Source: an uncultured Pirellula sp.
GTDB taxonomy: Bacteria > Planctomycetota > Planctomycetia > Pirellulales > Pirellulaceae
Direction of reading: 5' to 3'
NCBI GenBank assembly: GCA_903930765.1
Contig: CAIYZV010000285.1
Location: 1 to 64,000, forward strand
Length of the DNA: 64,000 nt
The notes under the pieces are model-generated. The model worked only from the letters and a program-made list of their open reading frames with translations. It made no database searches and was not told where the DNA came from. The position numbers and the translations under genes are program-made. Below, piece by piece: positions 45,806 through 55,388 of this stretch; the stretch's first letter is position 1, and each line of letters begins with the position of its first letter.

Positions 45806-47245
45806 ATGTCCAAAGTAACCACGTCCAATCCTTTGGCACGCCGACTGTGCAATCAGTACCTCCTTTTTTCGATGGTGGGACTGCTGGCATTCTTTGCGAT
45901 TGTTGTTTATATCTGCGTTCAATTGCCACGTATGGATTTGGTCGCAGCCTCGATGATGATTCCTTGCTTAGTCTTTTTCGTTGGTTCGGTCGTCTTCAAA
46001 CGGTCGGTTTACTGGCTGAGCGAACTGGAATCCCAGTTGACTCGCTTTGCCGATCCGACGGTTGGTGTTGAGGAGTTAAAGCCAATTCCATCAACATCGA
46101 ATTTGGCCAATGGCTGGAACCAGTTGCTGGCGAAAGTGCAACAGCAGGAAGTCTGGAATGGTGTCGAACGACGGCTTTCCGAGTCGTTTAACGCGCAGCA
46201 AGTAAGACGTTGGGAAGCGATTTTCCAACAATTGTCGGACGGTGTCGTCCTTTGCGACGAATCGGGAGTGATTGTTGAGAGCAACCGAGCCTTTTCCAAT
46301 CTGGTCGGTGCAACGGACTCGACGCGTTTGGTTGGTCAGCCCTTGGTGGATTCGATCAAGCCGTTGATTCATGACCCCGAATCGATCGATGTCGTAGAGC
46401 AAATGGTCGTTGGCCCTGCGAGTCAAGTTGGCGAGGTACGAATGAGCGACCGCGTCGAGGATGGGGTATGGCGCATCAGCATGCGGCGTTCCAATCAGGA
46501 ATCCTTAGGCCATGGCGCTATGGTATGGACGGTCCGAGACATCACACAACCGCGTCTCGCTGAGCGTGCTCGAGAGCAGTTCGTGATGACAGCAACTCAT
46601 GAGTTGAGGACCCCACTTGCGAATATCCGCGCTTACGCTGAAACGCTGAGCACCGCGAAGGATATCGATGTCGAGCAGCAGCAAGACTTTTTCAATGTGA
46701 TCAATAACGAAGCAACGCGATTAGCGCGATTTGTGGATGAATTGCTCAATGTCAGCCAAATGGAAGCTGGCGCTATCACTGTCCAAAAGCATGAGATTTA
46801 TTTGGAGCGTCTCATGTCGGAACTGATCGAACAGCAACGTCCTTTGAGCGTTGACAAATCGCAACGGCTAGAATACCTGGCGCCGCCGAAGATGCCTCGA
46901 ATTCGAGGTGATAAAGATAAATTGGCAGGAGCGATTAGCAACTTGATCGGAAACGCGATCAAGTACACTCCGGACGGCGGGGCGGTCAAGATTCGAGTCG
47001 AAAACGACCCGCATCATGTATACGTCCATGTGGAAGATACCGGATTCGGTATTTCCAAAGAGGATATTGTGAAACTGGGTAGCAAGTTCTACCGAAGTAG
47101 CGATGAACGTGTTCAGAATCTGGCTGGAAATGGACTTGGTTTGGCCTTTGTACAAGAGGTTGCGAGATTGCATGGAGGCCGATTGAATATTCGCTCGGAA
47201 ATCAATGCCGGTTCCTGTTTCACACTCGAAATCCCGATTGAATAG
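45806..47245 (+). CDS. Membrane PAS histidine kinase
   Basis: A 479-residue protein with two membrane helices at about 10-40 and 45-65 and almost no periplasmic loop. A PAS domain (about 135-250) is followed by the DHp domain with phospho-His265 (HELRTPLANI) and a HATPase domain with N-box (ISNLIGNAIKYTPDGG), G1 (DTGFGIS) and G2 (NGLGLAF). All catalytic motifs are intact. With little outside the membrane, it may sense the membrane itself, a partner or a cytoplasmic ligand through PAS. It partners the receiver protein encoded just upstream. Confidence 0.92.
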   Translation: MSKVTTSNPLARRLCNQYLLFSMVGLLAFFAIVVYICVQLPRMDLVAASMMIPCLVFFVGSVVFKRSVYWLSELESQLTRFADPTVGVEELKPIPSTSNLANGWNQLLAKVQQQEVWNGVERRLSESFNAQQVRRWEAIFQQLSDGVVLCDESGVIVESNRAFSNLVGATDSTRLVGQPLVDSIKPLIHDPESIDVVEQMVVGPASQVGEVRMSDRVEDGVWRISMRRSNQESLGHGAMVWTVRDITQPRLAERAREQFVMTATHELRTPLANIRAYAETLSTAKDIDVEQQQDFFNVINNEATRLARFVDELLNVSQMEAGAITVQKHEIYLERLMSELIEQQRPLSVDKSQRLEYLAPPKMPRIRGDKDKLAGAISNLIGNAIKYTPDGGAVKIRVENDPHHVYVHVEDTGFGISKEDIVKLGSKFYRSSDERVQNLAGNGLGLAFVQEVARLHGGRLNIRSEINAGSCFTLEIPIE

Positions 47246-47263
47246 CGGACTGGAAGGGTTTCC

Positions 47264-47599
47264 ATGATCGAAGCGAAGCGAACGGGTGCGGTCGATATCC
47301 TTGAGTGCGGTGTTCCTCTAATACGGGAATACACGTCGGTTTTTTGCGCATGTTGGGAACGGCTTTTCGCCTCCGGTATGCCCAAGATCGTTGTCGACAT
47401 GAGGGGTACTACTCTGATCGATAGCGCAGGATTGGAAGCTCTTTTGGATCTTAAGGATCGTTGTGAAGAGGTTGGTGGTTCGGCGGTTCTGGCGCGACCA
47501 ACACCGCTTTGCCAAGACATCTTGCGAGTCAACGGACTGAATCGGGAATTTCAAATCTATAGCGATTACGTGCAAGCGTTAGGGAGCTTCTCGAAATGA
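47264..47599 (+). CDS. STAS-domain protein (anti-sigma-factor-antagonist type)
   Basis: A 111-residue stand-alone STAS domain. The signature loop LIDSAGLEALL holds the phosphorylatable Ser54. Such proteins switch partners by phosphorylation of this serine, usually by an anti-sigma kinase, none of which is seen nearby. Its stop overlaps the GspE start (ATGA), so its expression is coupled to the secretion ATPase. This suggests a local switch of the machine rather than classical sigma control (inference). Confidence 0.88.
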   Translation: MIEAKRTGAVDILECGVPLIREYTSVFCACWERLFASGMPKIVVDMRGTTLIDSAGLEALLDLKDRCEEVGGSAVLARPTPLCQDILRVNGLNREFQIYSDYVQALGSFSK

Positions 47600-49395
47600 C
47601 CACAGACGCTTCCAATCTCGCGGACCGGCCGCTTGACAATTCCTTGGGTCGAAAGAATGCTCGCAACACGCTGAGCCCTATCCGAAGCGGTAAGAATCTC
47701 GTACGAAAGCCTGCTAAGCTGGGGGAATCGTTGGTCGGCGCTGGGATCATCAGCAGCGAGGATCTCGAGACCGCATTGCGAACCCATGCGCAGAACAGGA
47801 ACCAACTCGGCGAGACATTGCTGGAGATGGGGATTATCGATGAAGATTCCCTGCTTCTGTTTCTCGGTCAACAATCTGGTATTCCTGCGATTCGCTTGCG
47901 AAGCGGACTGGTGGATCCCGTTGCGGTCAAGCTGATTCCGCGTTCGAAAGCGGAGAGTATGTGTGTACTGGGAATGTTCCAAGTGCGGGACACGCTCACG
48001 GTCGCGATGGCGGAACCAGCGAATCTACGGCATATCGACGAATTGAGTCGCATAACGGGATTGACCATCAGGCCGGTCTTGTCGATGCGTGGGTCGATCG
48101 AACGGATGTTGAAGAACTGCTACGAAGACAATTTCTCAGTCGACGAAGTGACTGCGGATTTGGACGAAGATGCGGTATCTATCGAGAGCGATGCGATCGA
48201 CGTGTCCCTTGCGGATGTTGAATCGTTGACGGAAGGGAGTCCCGTCATTAATTTGGTCAATTACATCATCGTTCAAGCGATCCGCCAAAAAGCCAGCGAC
48301 ATTCACTTTGAGCCATCGCAAACATCGTCCATCGTCCGTTATCGTGTCGATGGGTACCTGCGCGAGATCCTTCGTCCACGGCGCGAATTTCACGCCGCCA
48401 TGGTGTCGCGTTTGAAGGTCCTCGCAAAACTTGATATTTCCGAGCATCGGATGCCGCAGGACGGCCGTATCCATTTGCGTGTCGACGGTCGAGAGATCGA
48501 CCTGCGTATTTCTACACTCCCTACCATCTTAGGTGAGAAGGTGGTTATGCGGGTTTTGGACAAAAAGAATGTGACGTTCTACCTCGATAAGCTCGGTATG
48601 AGAAATGAGGTATTGGGGTCCATCAAGGAACTCTTGAATCGACCTTATGGGCTATTGTTGACAACCGGGCCTACGGGTAGTGGAAAAACGACGACTCTCT
48701 ATTCAGCCGTGGAGTTGATCAAATCGGTCCAGCGAAACATTGTTACGGTCGAGGATCCGGTCGAGTATCAACTTGACCAGATCAATCAAGTTCAGGTCAG
48801 CAGTGCCAAGTCGATGCAGTTCAGTGATGCATTGCGATCGATTTTGCGCCAGGATCCAGACGTAATCATGGTCGGTGAAATCCGTGATGCGGAAACTGCT
48901 TCGATCGCTATCCAAGCTGCATTGACCGGGCACTTGGTCTTGAGCACCCTACACACCAACGATAGTTTCGGTGCCGTCACGCGATTGCGAGATATGGGGA
49001 TTGAGCCGTTCAAGATTGCGGCATCCCTCCTTGGGGTCATCGCCCAGCGGTTGGTCCGCACGATATGTCCCGCCTGCGACATCGCTTACTACCCAGAGTC
49101 GGAACAGTTGGACGCGATTCGATATCAAGGCGACCGCCGACGTCAGTTCCACCGCGGTCAAGGTTGCCGGGAATGCTTTGATACCGGGTATCGAGGTCGG
49201 ACAGGTATTTATGAAATATTCTCGCTTGATCGAACAGCGAGAGAAATCATCACAAGGAATGGGACCACCGACGAACTCCGCATCAATCACCGAAAGTTAG
49301 GCCGAAGCTTGCTCCTCGACGAAGGTGTCCACCTCGCGGAGCAAGGAAGGACCACCGTCGAAGAGGTCCTCGAAGTGGCTTACTGCGACGAGTAA
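47596..49395 (+). CDS. Type II secretion / type IV pilus assembly ATPase (GspE/PilB-like)
   Basis: A 599-residue cytoplasmic motor. The N-terminal MshEN-like domain has two motif copies: LGESLVGAGIISSEDLETAL and LGETLLEMGIIDEDSLLLFL. MshEN domains can bind c-di-GMP, but the usual Arg before LGE is Lys and Gln here. The ATPase core has Walker A GPTGSGKT near 358, the Asp box, Walker B VIMVGEIRD near 423 and the His box GHLVLSTLHTND. A tetracysteine zinc site (CPAC and CREC) follows. It hydrolyses ATP to drive pseudopilus assembly through GspF, encoded next. Confidence 0.93.
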   Translation: MTTDASNLADRPLDNSLGRKNARNTLSPIRSGKNLVRKPAKLGESLVGAGIISSEDLETALRTHAQNRNQLGETLLEMGIIDEDSLLLFLGQQSGIPAIRLRSGLVDPVAVKLIPRSKAESMCVLGMFQVRDTLTVAMAEPANLRHIDELSRITGLTIRPVLSMRGSIERMLKNCYEDNFSVDEVTADLDEDAVSIESDAIDVSLADVESLTEGSPVINLVNYIIVQAIRQKASDIHFEPSQTSSIVRYRVDGYLREILRPRREFHAAMVSRLKVLAKLDISEHRMPQDGRIHLRVDGREIDLRISTLPTILGEKVVMRVLDKKNVTFYLDKLGMRNEVLGSIKELLNRPYGLLLTTGPTGSGKTTTLYSAVELIKSVQRNIVTVEDPVEYQLDQINQVQVSSAKSMQFSDALRSILRQDPDVIMVGEIRDAETASIAIQAALTGHLVLSTLHTNDSFGAVTRLRDMGIEPFKIAASLLGVIAQRLVRTICPACDIAYYPESEQLDAIRYQGDRRRQFHRGQGCRECFDTGYRGRTGIYEIFSLDRTAREIITRNGTTDELRINHRKLGRSLLLDEGVHLAEQGRTTVEEVLEVAYCDE

Positions 49396-49416
49396 ATAAG
49401 GCTTCTGATTTCTATT

Positions 49417-50688
49417 ATGAAATTCCAATATCATGCGACGAACAAGCAGGGAGCGGCGGTCCAGGGGACCGTCGATGGGGGCACGGCCATGGCTGCCCGC
49501 AGTTCGCTGCGTTTTGCCGGATTGAACATTCAAAGCATCGAACCCGTTGCAAAGGGTTCATCCGATGCATCCGTTTCCGTTTCCCGGAATCCATTGATCA
49601 AACCCTTGACCTCGAAGTCAACGGGACTGCTTGGAAAGGGATTTTTGGGAGGCAAGCGGGTCAAATACAATGATCTCGTGGTTGCGCTCTCGCAATTATC
49701 GATCATGATTCAGTCGGGAGATGACTTGGCCGCGGCCATCCGCGTGGTAGCCGATCAATGCACCCATCCGACGCTCCGAAATGTTTTGCAGTCGGTGAAG
49801 CGGGATGTGGAAGAAGGGCAAAAGTTTTCGGTCGCTATGTCGAAGCATCCTCGGGTCTTTGACGTCGCCATGGTCGCTGCTGTCGACGCCGGGGAACATT
49901 CCGGAAAATTGATCGATGTTTTGGAACGGATGACGACGCTACTGCAACGGGACCAGCAGCTCAAGAGCAGTGTGCTGTCGATGCTAACCTACCCTGCCGT
50001 GCTGCTATTTATCACCTGTTCCGTTGTGTCGTCCATGTTCTTTTTCGTGTTGCCACAGTTTTCGAAGGTGTTCAAGGAGATGGAGCGACCCGTTCCTCCG
50101 TTGACTTCGTTCCTTCTTTCAGTCGGTACAACACTTCAGAACTACTGGTTTGTCATCCTTGGTTTGCTGGGAGTGATGGTAGCTGCGGCGTTGTATGCTC
50201 GACGATTGCCGCAGTGGCGTTATTCGATCGACTACATCATCCTCAATGGTTTTTTTGTTCGGGAAGCGAGTCGGCCGCTCATGGCAGGTCGCATCTTTCG
50301 CCTGATGGGAACCATGATTCAAAACGGAGTTCCGTTGTTGGACACGGTCAAGCTAAGTCAACGCGCGACGAAAAATGTTTACTACCGCGATATGTTTCGG
50401 CGGATGGAGAAGGATATTCTCGAAGGGAGAGGGATCGGTCCGACGGTTGCGGCCGTGACGTTTTTCCCAACTGGAGCTGGTCATATGCTCGAGACCGGAG
50501 AACGCTCCGCGAAACTAGCGTTCGTCCTTCAAACCATCGGTGAATACTACGAAAAAGAGGGTGAGCAGAAGCTTCGTTGGTTCGTAAAGCTACTGGAACC
50601 TGTGATGATTATGGGTTTGGGTGGGGTCGTGGGTACGGTCGTGATGTCGATTGTGCTGCCTATGCTGGATATAACGACAGCCACCTAA
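49417..50688 (+). CDS. Inner-membrane platform protein (GspF/PilC-like)
   Basis: A 423-residue platform protein on which the ATPase acts. The N-terminus (MKFQYHATNKQGAAVQGTVD) is the characteristic opening of GspF. Two repeated T2SSF domains follow (about 85-205 and 285-405), each with ALSQLSIMIQSGDDLAAAIR- or GRIFRLMGTMIQNGVPLLD-type starts, and three membrane segments (about 190-215, 245-265, 395-418). It lies 21 bp after GspE. The extra insert at 50-85 is Ser/Lys-rich. Confidence 0.92.
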   Translation: MKFQYHATNKQGAAVQGTVDGGTAMAARSSLRFAGLNIQSIEPVAKGSSDASVSVSRNPLIKPLTSKSTGLLGKGFLGGKRVKYNDLVVALSQLSIMIQSGDDLAAAIRVVADQCTHPTLRNVLQSVKRDVEEGQKFSVAMSKHPRVFDVAMVAAVDAGEHSGKLIDVLERMTTLLQRDQQLKSSVLSMLTYPAVLLFITCSVVSSMFFFVLPQFSKVFKEMERPVPPLTSFLLSVGTTLQNYWFVILGLLGVMVAAALYARRLPQWRYSIDYIILNGFFVREASRPLMAGRIFRLMGTMIQNGVPLLDTVKLSQRATKNVYYRDMFRRMEKDILEGRGIGPTVAAVTFFPTGAGHMLETGERSAKLAFVLQTIGEYYEKEGEQKLRWFVKLLEPVMIMGLGGVVGTVVMSIVLPMLDITTAT

Positions 50689-50755
50689 GCGGCATCGATG
50701 CTTTGTCGCGCTTAGGCTCCTACTGTGACCGAATCGAGAACTACGGTTTTCTACT

Positions 50756-51871
50756 ATGCTCACAGCACCGATCCGACGCATGAAAAACCTGTTCCTGAAC
50801 TCCAGTCGGGGTTGGGTGGGGATGGATATCAACCAAAGCGCCATCCACATGGCTCAAGTGGAACGTACCGGGACGGAGTACGCGATCGGCGCGATATGGA
50901 CAGCCCTTCAGCCCGCGCCGAGGATAGATGTCTCTGAGAAGCGTGCTCCTGCGGCAGATAATCCACAACTCGCTCTTGAGAGCATGATCGAGCAAGCGAA
51001 ACGGGCCAGGTCTCTCTTCAGTAGTAATTCAGCTGGAATCGCTGTCGGCGGAGGGGTGGTCGAGTATCGGGAATTTGAGCTTGAGATTGAAAAACCATCG
51101 GAATTGGATGGAGCAGTACGTAGCGAACTAGAGAAGGAACAGGGATACGATTCTGACCAGTCGGTGGTCAAAGCCTGGGAATTGCCAACAGGACGCAAGT
51201 TGCGGAATCGCCAACAAAGCGCTGCGGTCGTAACCGCGAATTACGATTTTTCGATGTGGTTGGGAAATATGATTTCTCAGGCAGGTTATGCCCCGGAGGC
51301 GCTCGATGCTCTTCCATGCGCGCTCGCGCGAGCCTCGGAAATGTTTCTAAGGGGAGCAGACCATCCGTGCCTCATGGTACATATCAGCGATGCTTGCACA
51401 ACGTTGACTCTCGTGCACCAAGGGTTGCCGATACTAACCCGTGTCTTGAATCATCACGGTTTCGAAAAAATGCTGGTACCACTCGCCAGCGAGTTTGCTA
51501 TCACTCCTGCCGAGGTAAATCTGTTGCTGATGAAGGCAGCGACGGAAGGTAGTCGGCAGATGGAGAGCCCGAACGAGTTGATGGAGATCGTTTCGGAGTT
51601 CCAGCTTCGCTTTGTGCAGTCGCTCGCAGGCGAGGTCTATCGAACACTCGAGTACATTCGCGCCGAGCATGGCAACAGTGAACCCGGCGGCATTCTCCTG
51701 TGCGGGAATGGTTCCATCATGCCAATGCTGTCGCTTCAATTTGAGCAATTGCTCGAGATCCCGACCGAAACATGGTCACTTGCGGGTAGCGAACAAGTCG
51801 AACGCGGGATGCCTGTAAGTCTTTATGCTGTTGCGGCTGGACTATCAGCGATCGCTTGGGAGGAGAACTAG
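50756..51871 (+). CDS. PilM/GspL-like actin-fold assembly protein
   Basis: A 371-residue cytoplasmic protein of the PilM/GspL class. The ATPase phosphate-loop start WVGMDINQSAIHMAQVER and a late GGILLCGNGSIMPMLSLQF fit the actin-like fold. It would bind the N-terminus of the PilN-like protein encoded next and tie the ATPase to the inner-membrane ring. The start is ATG 50756; ATG 50780 is also possible. Its stop touches the next ATG. Confidence 0.82.
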   Translation: MLTAPIRRMKNLFLNSSRGWVGMDINQSAIHMAQVERTGTEYAIGAIWTALQPAPRIDVSEKRAPAADNPQLALESMIEQAKRARSLFSSNSAGIAVGGGVVEYREFELEIEKPSELDGAVRSELEKEQGYDSDQSVVKAWELPTGRKLRNRQQSAAVVTANYDFSMWLGNMISQAGYAPEALDALPCALARASEMFLRGADHPCLMVHISDACTTLTLVHQGLPILTRVLNHHGFEKMLVPLASEFAITPAEVNLLLMKAATEGSRQMESPNELMEIVSEFQLRFVQSLAGEVYRTLEYIRAEHGNSEPGGILLCGNGSIMPMLSLQFEQLLEIPTETWSLAGSEQVERGMPVSLYAVAAGLSAIAWEEN

Positions 51872-52486
51872 ATGCACGTCAACTTACTCCCCCCGGAATT
51901 GGTAGCCCAAAGCAAATTGAAAGGTGCGATACAGAGCTGGACGGCACTGATCACGCTATGCATCATCACCTTGGCTGCTATCGGCGCACCTTTTGGTTGG
52001 AAAGCATGGAATCTGTATGGTCATCTTCAGCATTTACAAACCGAGGTTGGGCCGGTTCGATTGAAAGAGAACAAGATACAGCAGTTGCGGAATATTACCG
52101 TGGATCTGAAGAAACGGACCCAGCGCATCGAATCGATTCTGGCTCCGAACCGAATTCCTTCCTTGTTGGGCATTTTAGGAAAAACCTTCCAATCCAAAGA
52201 TGGTCCGATCGCTCTCCAAGATTTGCAGATCAACGTGCAGGCGGTTGCGAAACAACCCGAGTCACCTCAACGGATGGGGGGCGCAGTCAGCAAATCCACG
52301 GGAGCACATGCGACCCAAGTGGTAGTGCGAGGATTTACTGGTTTGCAGCCGACGGTCGCAGAAGTCATCCAGCGTCTCGAAGGTTACGGAGTTTTTCAAA
52401 ACGTCCTTTTGCGGTCCACTCGCGATTCGGTGATGGCAGAGCAATTGGTGGACGAGTTTGAATTGGAGTGCAGCTATGCTGAGTAG
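51872..52486 (+). CDS. PilN-like inner-membrane alignment protein
   Basis: A 204-residue bitopic protein. The cytoplasmic tip MHVNLLPPELVAQ matches the PilN motif (INLLP) that binds PilM. One membrane helix (about 24-46) and a coiled coil (RLKENKIQQLRNITVDLKKR) precede a small ferredoxin-like periplasmic domain. Its gene lies directly after pilM and overlaps the PilO-like gene by 11 bp. Confidence 0.82.
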   Translation: MHVNLLPPELVAQSKLKGAIQSWTALITLCIITLAAIGAPFGWKAWNLYGHLQHLQTEVGPVRLKENKIQQLRNITVDLKKRTQRIESILAPNRIPSLLGILGKTFQSKDGPIALQDLQINVQAVAKQPESPQRMGGAVSKSTGAHATQVVVRGFTGLQPTVAEVIQRLEGYGVFQNVLLRSTRDSVMAEQLVDEFELECSYAE

Positions 52487-53090
52487 TAACCGCCTTTCGT
52501 GCTCAACCTTAAAAAAGCTTCGATGGTCTGTCCATCTCGCCGGGTCTCTGATCATGGTGGGGACGATGCTCGCCGGTTGGAAAACCCAGTCGCTGGTGCA
52601 AGACTGGTATTCCAGCGTCGAAGAAGAAATTCAGGGGCACGCCCAAGCTCTACGAGACGTTGATAAAATTGATACACAGCTCCGAGAGTCCTTGCGGTCT
52701 AGAGATACCGTGGCCTCCTCATTTCGATCGATGCGAGATCGAGTTCCTGTGCGATTGATCGACTCTGACATTCTGGGTGAGTTGGAAAAGGTCGTCGATG
52801 CATGCAATTGCAAATTAAATGACTTTCGACCAGCCGGGAACGAGGTGATTAACACCCCAGACTTGAAGTGCAAAGTCCGTTCCTTCCAATTGAGTATGAA
52901 TGGCACTTACGCAAGCCTTTTCGAGTTTGCGTCGAAGCTGGATGCGTTTCCTTTTCTTCTCGAAGTGAAAAAATTGCACGTGTTGGCCCCGAGTGATGGA
53001 AAACGAGATAGTCGAATCGAGTTGGAGATCGGGATCCTCTATTCGCCGGAGTGGGCAGAGAGTGGTGCCGGTGCAGAAGATCGAGCGTGA
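52476..53090 (+). CDS. PilO/GspM-like inner-membrane protein
   Basis: About 204 residues from ATG 52476 (GGAG seven bases upstream). One membrane helix (about 22-40), a coiled coil (EEIQGHAQALRDVDKIDTQL) and a periplasmic ferredoxin-like domain. The topology and position after PilN are those of PilO, but sequence similarity alone would be weak. It overlaps the PilN-like gene, so the two are coupled. Confidence 0.75.
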   Translation: MLSSNRLSCSTLKKLRWSVHLAGSLIMVGTMLAGWKTQSLVQDWYSSVEEEIQGHAQALRDVDKIDTQLRESLRSRDTVASSFRSMRDRVPVRLIDSDILGELEKVVDACNCKLNDFRPAGNEVINTPDLKCKVRSFQLSMNGTYASLFEFASKLDAFPFLLEVKKLHVLAPSDGKRDSRIELEIGILYSPEWAESGAGAEDRA

Positions 53091-53183
53091 TGGCCTCGAG
53101 GGTCCGTGAAACACAAGGACTACGCAGGTTTCATCGTCCTGATCCTCCCAGGCGTATGAGCACTTTATAAAGGGAAATCCCTA

Positions 53184-53636
53184 ATGATGATCATGAAATC
53201 ACCTAAGCTTAAGTACGCTCTCATTCCTGCTCTGGCTGCGATTCTCGGTTACGTTTTGATCCGCGAGGATGGCGATTACGCGGAATCGACTTCCTTGAGC
53301 AACAACCAGAAGCTGAACGTCGCAGCAAAGATTGCTCCCGTTGAGTGGCCCGACTTTTCGGTCGAGGAAATCGCATTGCTTCAGCCGTTTCAAACGCTGA
53401 AGCAACTGGATGATTTGGGAGCGGGCGGAAACGCAATCGGCAATGACTCGTTCCCGCTTGAGGCTTCGGGCAGTGATGTGGCAAGCGGCTCCGTGGAAGT
53501 TCGTGCCATTTTTCAAACCCCCAACGGTGCGGTGGCACTTCTCGGGAACCGCGTGGTCCGCGTCGGTGATGTTCTCGACGATGGACGACGAATTACCGCG
53601 ATTCATGCGCAGGGTGTCGAAGTCTCGGACGAATAA
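53184..53636 (+). CDS. Small PilP/GspC-like periplasmic linker
   Basis: A 150-residue protein: a membrane segment (about 12-25), a low-complexity linker (40-105) and a C-terminal beta domain of about 45 residues (VRAIFQTPNGAVALLGNRVV, then VGDVL and GRRITAIHAQG). This matches the small HR/PilP domain that contacts the secretin. GGG in AAAGGG lies upstream of ATG 53184. It is the last gene of the operon. The assignment rests on position and the short domain; a lipoprotein cysteine is lacking. Confidence 0.6.
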   Translation: MMIMKSPKLKYALIPALAAILGYVLIREDGDYAESTSLSNNQKLNVAAKIAPVEWPDFSVEEIALLQPFQTLKQLDDLGAGGNAIGNDSFPLEASGSDVASGSVEVRAIFQTPNGAVALLGNRVVRVGDVLDDGRRITAIHAQGVEVSDE

Positions 53637-53871
53637 TCGGTCCTGCATGCGATCGCCGACCGGATATGGAATTACTACCCGATATGCTAGCATCATCGGC
53701 GAATGTCTAGGTGGGCAGCCTTCTCAGTTGGTAGCTGTCGTTGATACGGGCACCGTATCCGGCTAGAATGCTATCGCTTTAGGCTTCCGGTAGATCCGAT
53801 TTTCGCTGCGTGGAGTGACGGTGATTTCAGTCGGAAGCATTTGATCGACCCAAACGGATTTGAGTTCGGAC
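53637..53871. other. Intergenic region with a tight hairpin
   Basis: A perfect 7-base inverted repeat with a 3-base loop (GATACGG GCA CCGTATC) at 53743-53759 lies after the secretion operon. It lacks a T-run, so it is only a possible terminator or regulatory stem. No gene is seen. Confidence 0.45.
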
Positions 53872-55314
53872 ATGACCCGAAATACCTTGAGCGAAGCCAG
53901 GACCAAGATTGTCGCAACGGTGGGACCAGCGTGTGAGGACGAGGCGATCCTGGCCGAGTTGATCAATCATGGTGTCGATATCTTTCGAATCAATGCGGCG
54001 CATGGCACCCAAGAGGATTTCGCTCGGGTCTTGCAGAAGATCAAGAATGTCCGTGAGAGAAGTGGTTTTCCGGTTGGTGTTCTTCTCGATTTGGCCGGTC
54101 CCAAGATTCGTCTCGGAAAACTCTTGCAGGATCCGTTGGAGGTCGATGTCGGGCAGGAATTGTTTTTTGTTCGAGGGAATGAGCCCGGGGCCTCCAACGA
54201 GCTGACCAGCAATTACTCAAAGTTGATTGATGAGATTGCAGTGGGCGATCGTGTGATGCTCGCCGACGGAACGATTTCGATGCAAGTCGTCGATAAATCG
54301 CGGGATCGCATTCGCTGTGCGGTGACGGTGCGAGGCACGATTCGATCGCGTCAAGGAATCAATTTACCGGGCGTCTCGTTATCGGTTTCGTCGATGCGGC
54401 CGGAGGATATCGATAACGCATTGTGGGCAGCTCGAAACGAAGTTGATTTTATTAGTCTCTCATTTGTTCGCAGCGCCCAAGACGTCTCGTCGCTGAAGAA
54501 TCTATTAGCCTCCATGGATGCTAATGCCTTGGTGATCGCGAAGATCGAGAAGCGAGAGGCTTTGGATTGCCTCGAAGAGATCGTCGATGCGGCGGATGGC
54601 GTTATGGTTGCTCGTGGGGATCTCGGTGTCGAGATCGACGTTGCCGAAACTCCCGTTGCACAAAAACGAATTATCCAAGTCTGTCGAGAGAAACTGAAGC
54701 CGGTGATCGTTGCGACGCAGATGCTCGAGAGCATGCATCACAATCGCCGTCCAACGCGGGCCGAGGCGAGCGACGTCGCGAATGCGATCCTGGATGGTGC
54801 CGATGCATGCATGCTCAGCGGTGAGACGGCCATCGGTGAGTTCCCGGTCATCGCTGTCGAGACGATGAACCGAATCATGCTCAGCACCGAGCGGATGCTG
54901 AAGGATCAACCGCAGGAGCCAAAGACCCGATTTTCTTCGCGTGTCCATCCGGTGACCTCGGCCGTGACTCACAACGCAGCGAATATCGCCGAAGCCATCA
55001 ACGCAAAGATGGTGGTGGTCGCATCGCGGACAGGTGGGACCGCGTGGGTCAAGGCGAAGCAGCGGAACTATATCCCGACACTTGGCGTCAGCGACTCGGA
55101 CCAAACACTGCGGCGGATGTGCTTGTTTTGGGGAATCATGCCCCATAAAGTCCAAAACATGGACAATCCTGAGATGCTGTTTGATGAAGTGACCCGTTGG
55201 GGTAGGGATTCCGGCATCCTCGCCGCAGGGGATCGAGTCGTTTACGTGACCGGAACCGGATTGCTCAACAATACCCATAATTTGTTGGTGGTCCATGAAG
55301 TCCCGCAAGCCTGA
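53872..55314 (+). CDS. pyk: Pyruvate kinase
   Basis: About 480 residues from ATG 53872; a TTG at 53860 is less likely. It converts phosphoenolpyruvate and ADP to pyruvate and ATP in glycolysis. The barrel begins RTKIVATVGPAC, continues with DLAGPKIRLG, the B domain (about 70-170) and FISLSFVRSAQDV, and has the active-site signature VIAKIEKREAL with the catalytic lysine, then MVARGDLGVEI and ATQMLESM. The C-terminal regulatory domain follows from about residue 345 (VTSAVTHNAANIAEAI, SRTGGTAWVKAKQRN). It is monocistronic by its spacing. All key residues look intact. Confidence 0.95.
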   Translation: MTRNTLSEARTKIVATVGPACEDEAILAELINHGVDIFRINAAHGTQEDFARVLQKIKNVRERSGFPVGVLLDLAGPKIRLGKLLQDPLEVDVGQELFFVRGNEPGASNELTSNYSKLIDEIAVGDRVMLADGTISMQVVDKSRDRIRCAVTVRGTIRSRQGINLPGVSLSVSSMRPEDIDNALWAARNEVDFISLSFVRSAQDVSSLKNLLASMDANALVIAKIEKREALDCLEEIVDAADGVMVARGDLGVEIDVAETPVAQKRIIQVCREKLKPVIVATQMLESMHHNRRPTRAEASDVANAILDGADACMLSGETAIGEFPVIAVETMNRIMLSTERMLKDQPQEPKTRFSSRVHPVTSAVTHNAANIAEAINAKMVVVASRTGGTAWVKAKQRNYIPTLGVSDSDQTLRRMCLFWGIMPHKVQNMDNPEMLFDEVTRWGRDSGILAAGDRVVYVTGTGLLNNTHNLLVVHEVPQA

Positions 55315-55388
55315 CACCTTGAATTTGCCCCTTCTTAGTTGCTAATGCGCCTTTCGAGGTGATCGTTTCGGCCAAGAAATGGCGTATC

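Noticed and set aside
54505-55317. 270-codon minus-strand open frame opposite pyruvate kinase
   Set aside because: His/Arg-rich antisense translation over a complete pyruvate kinase gene.
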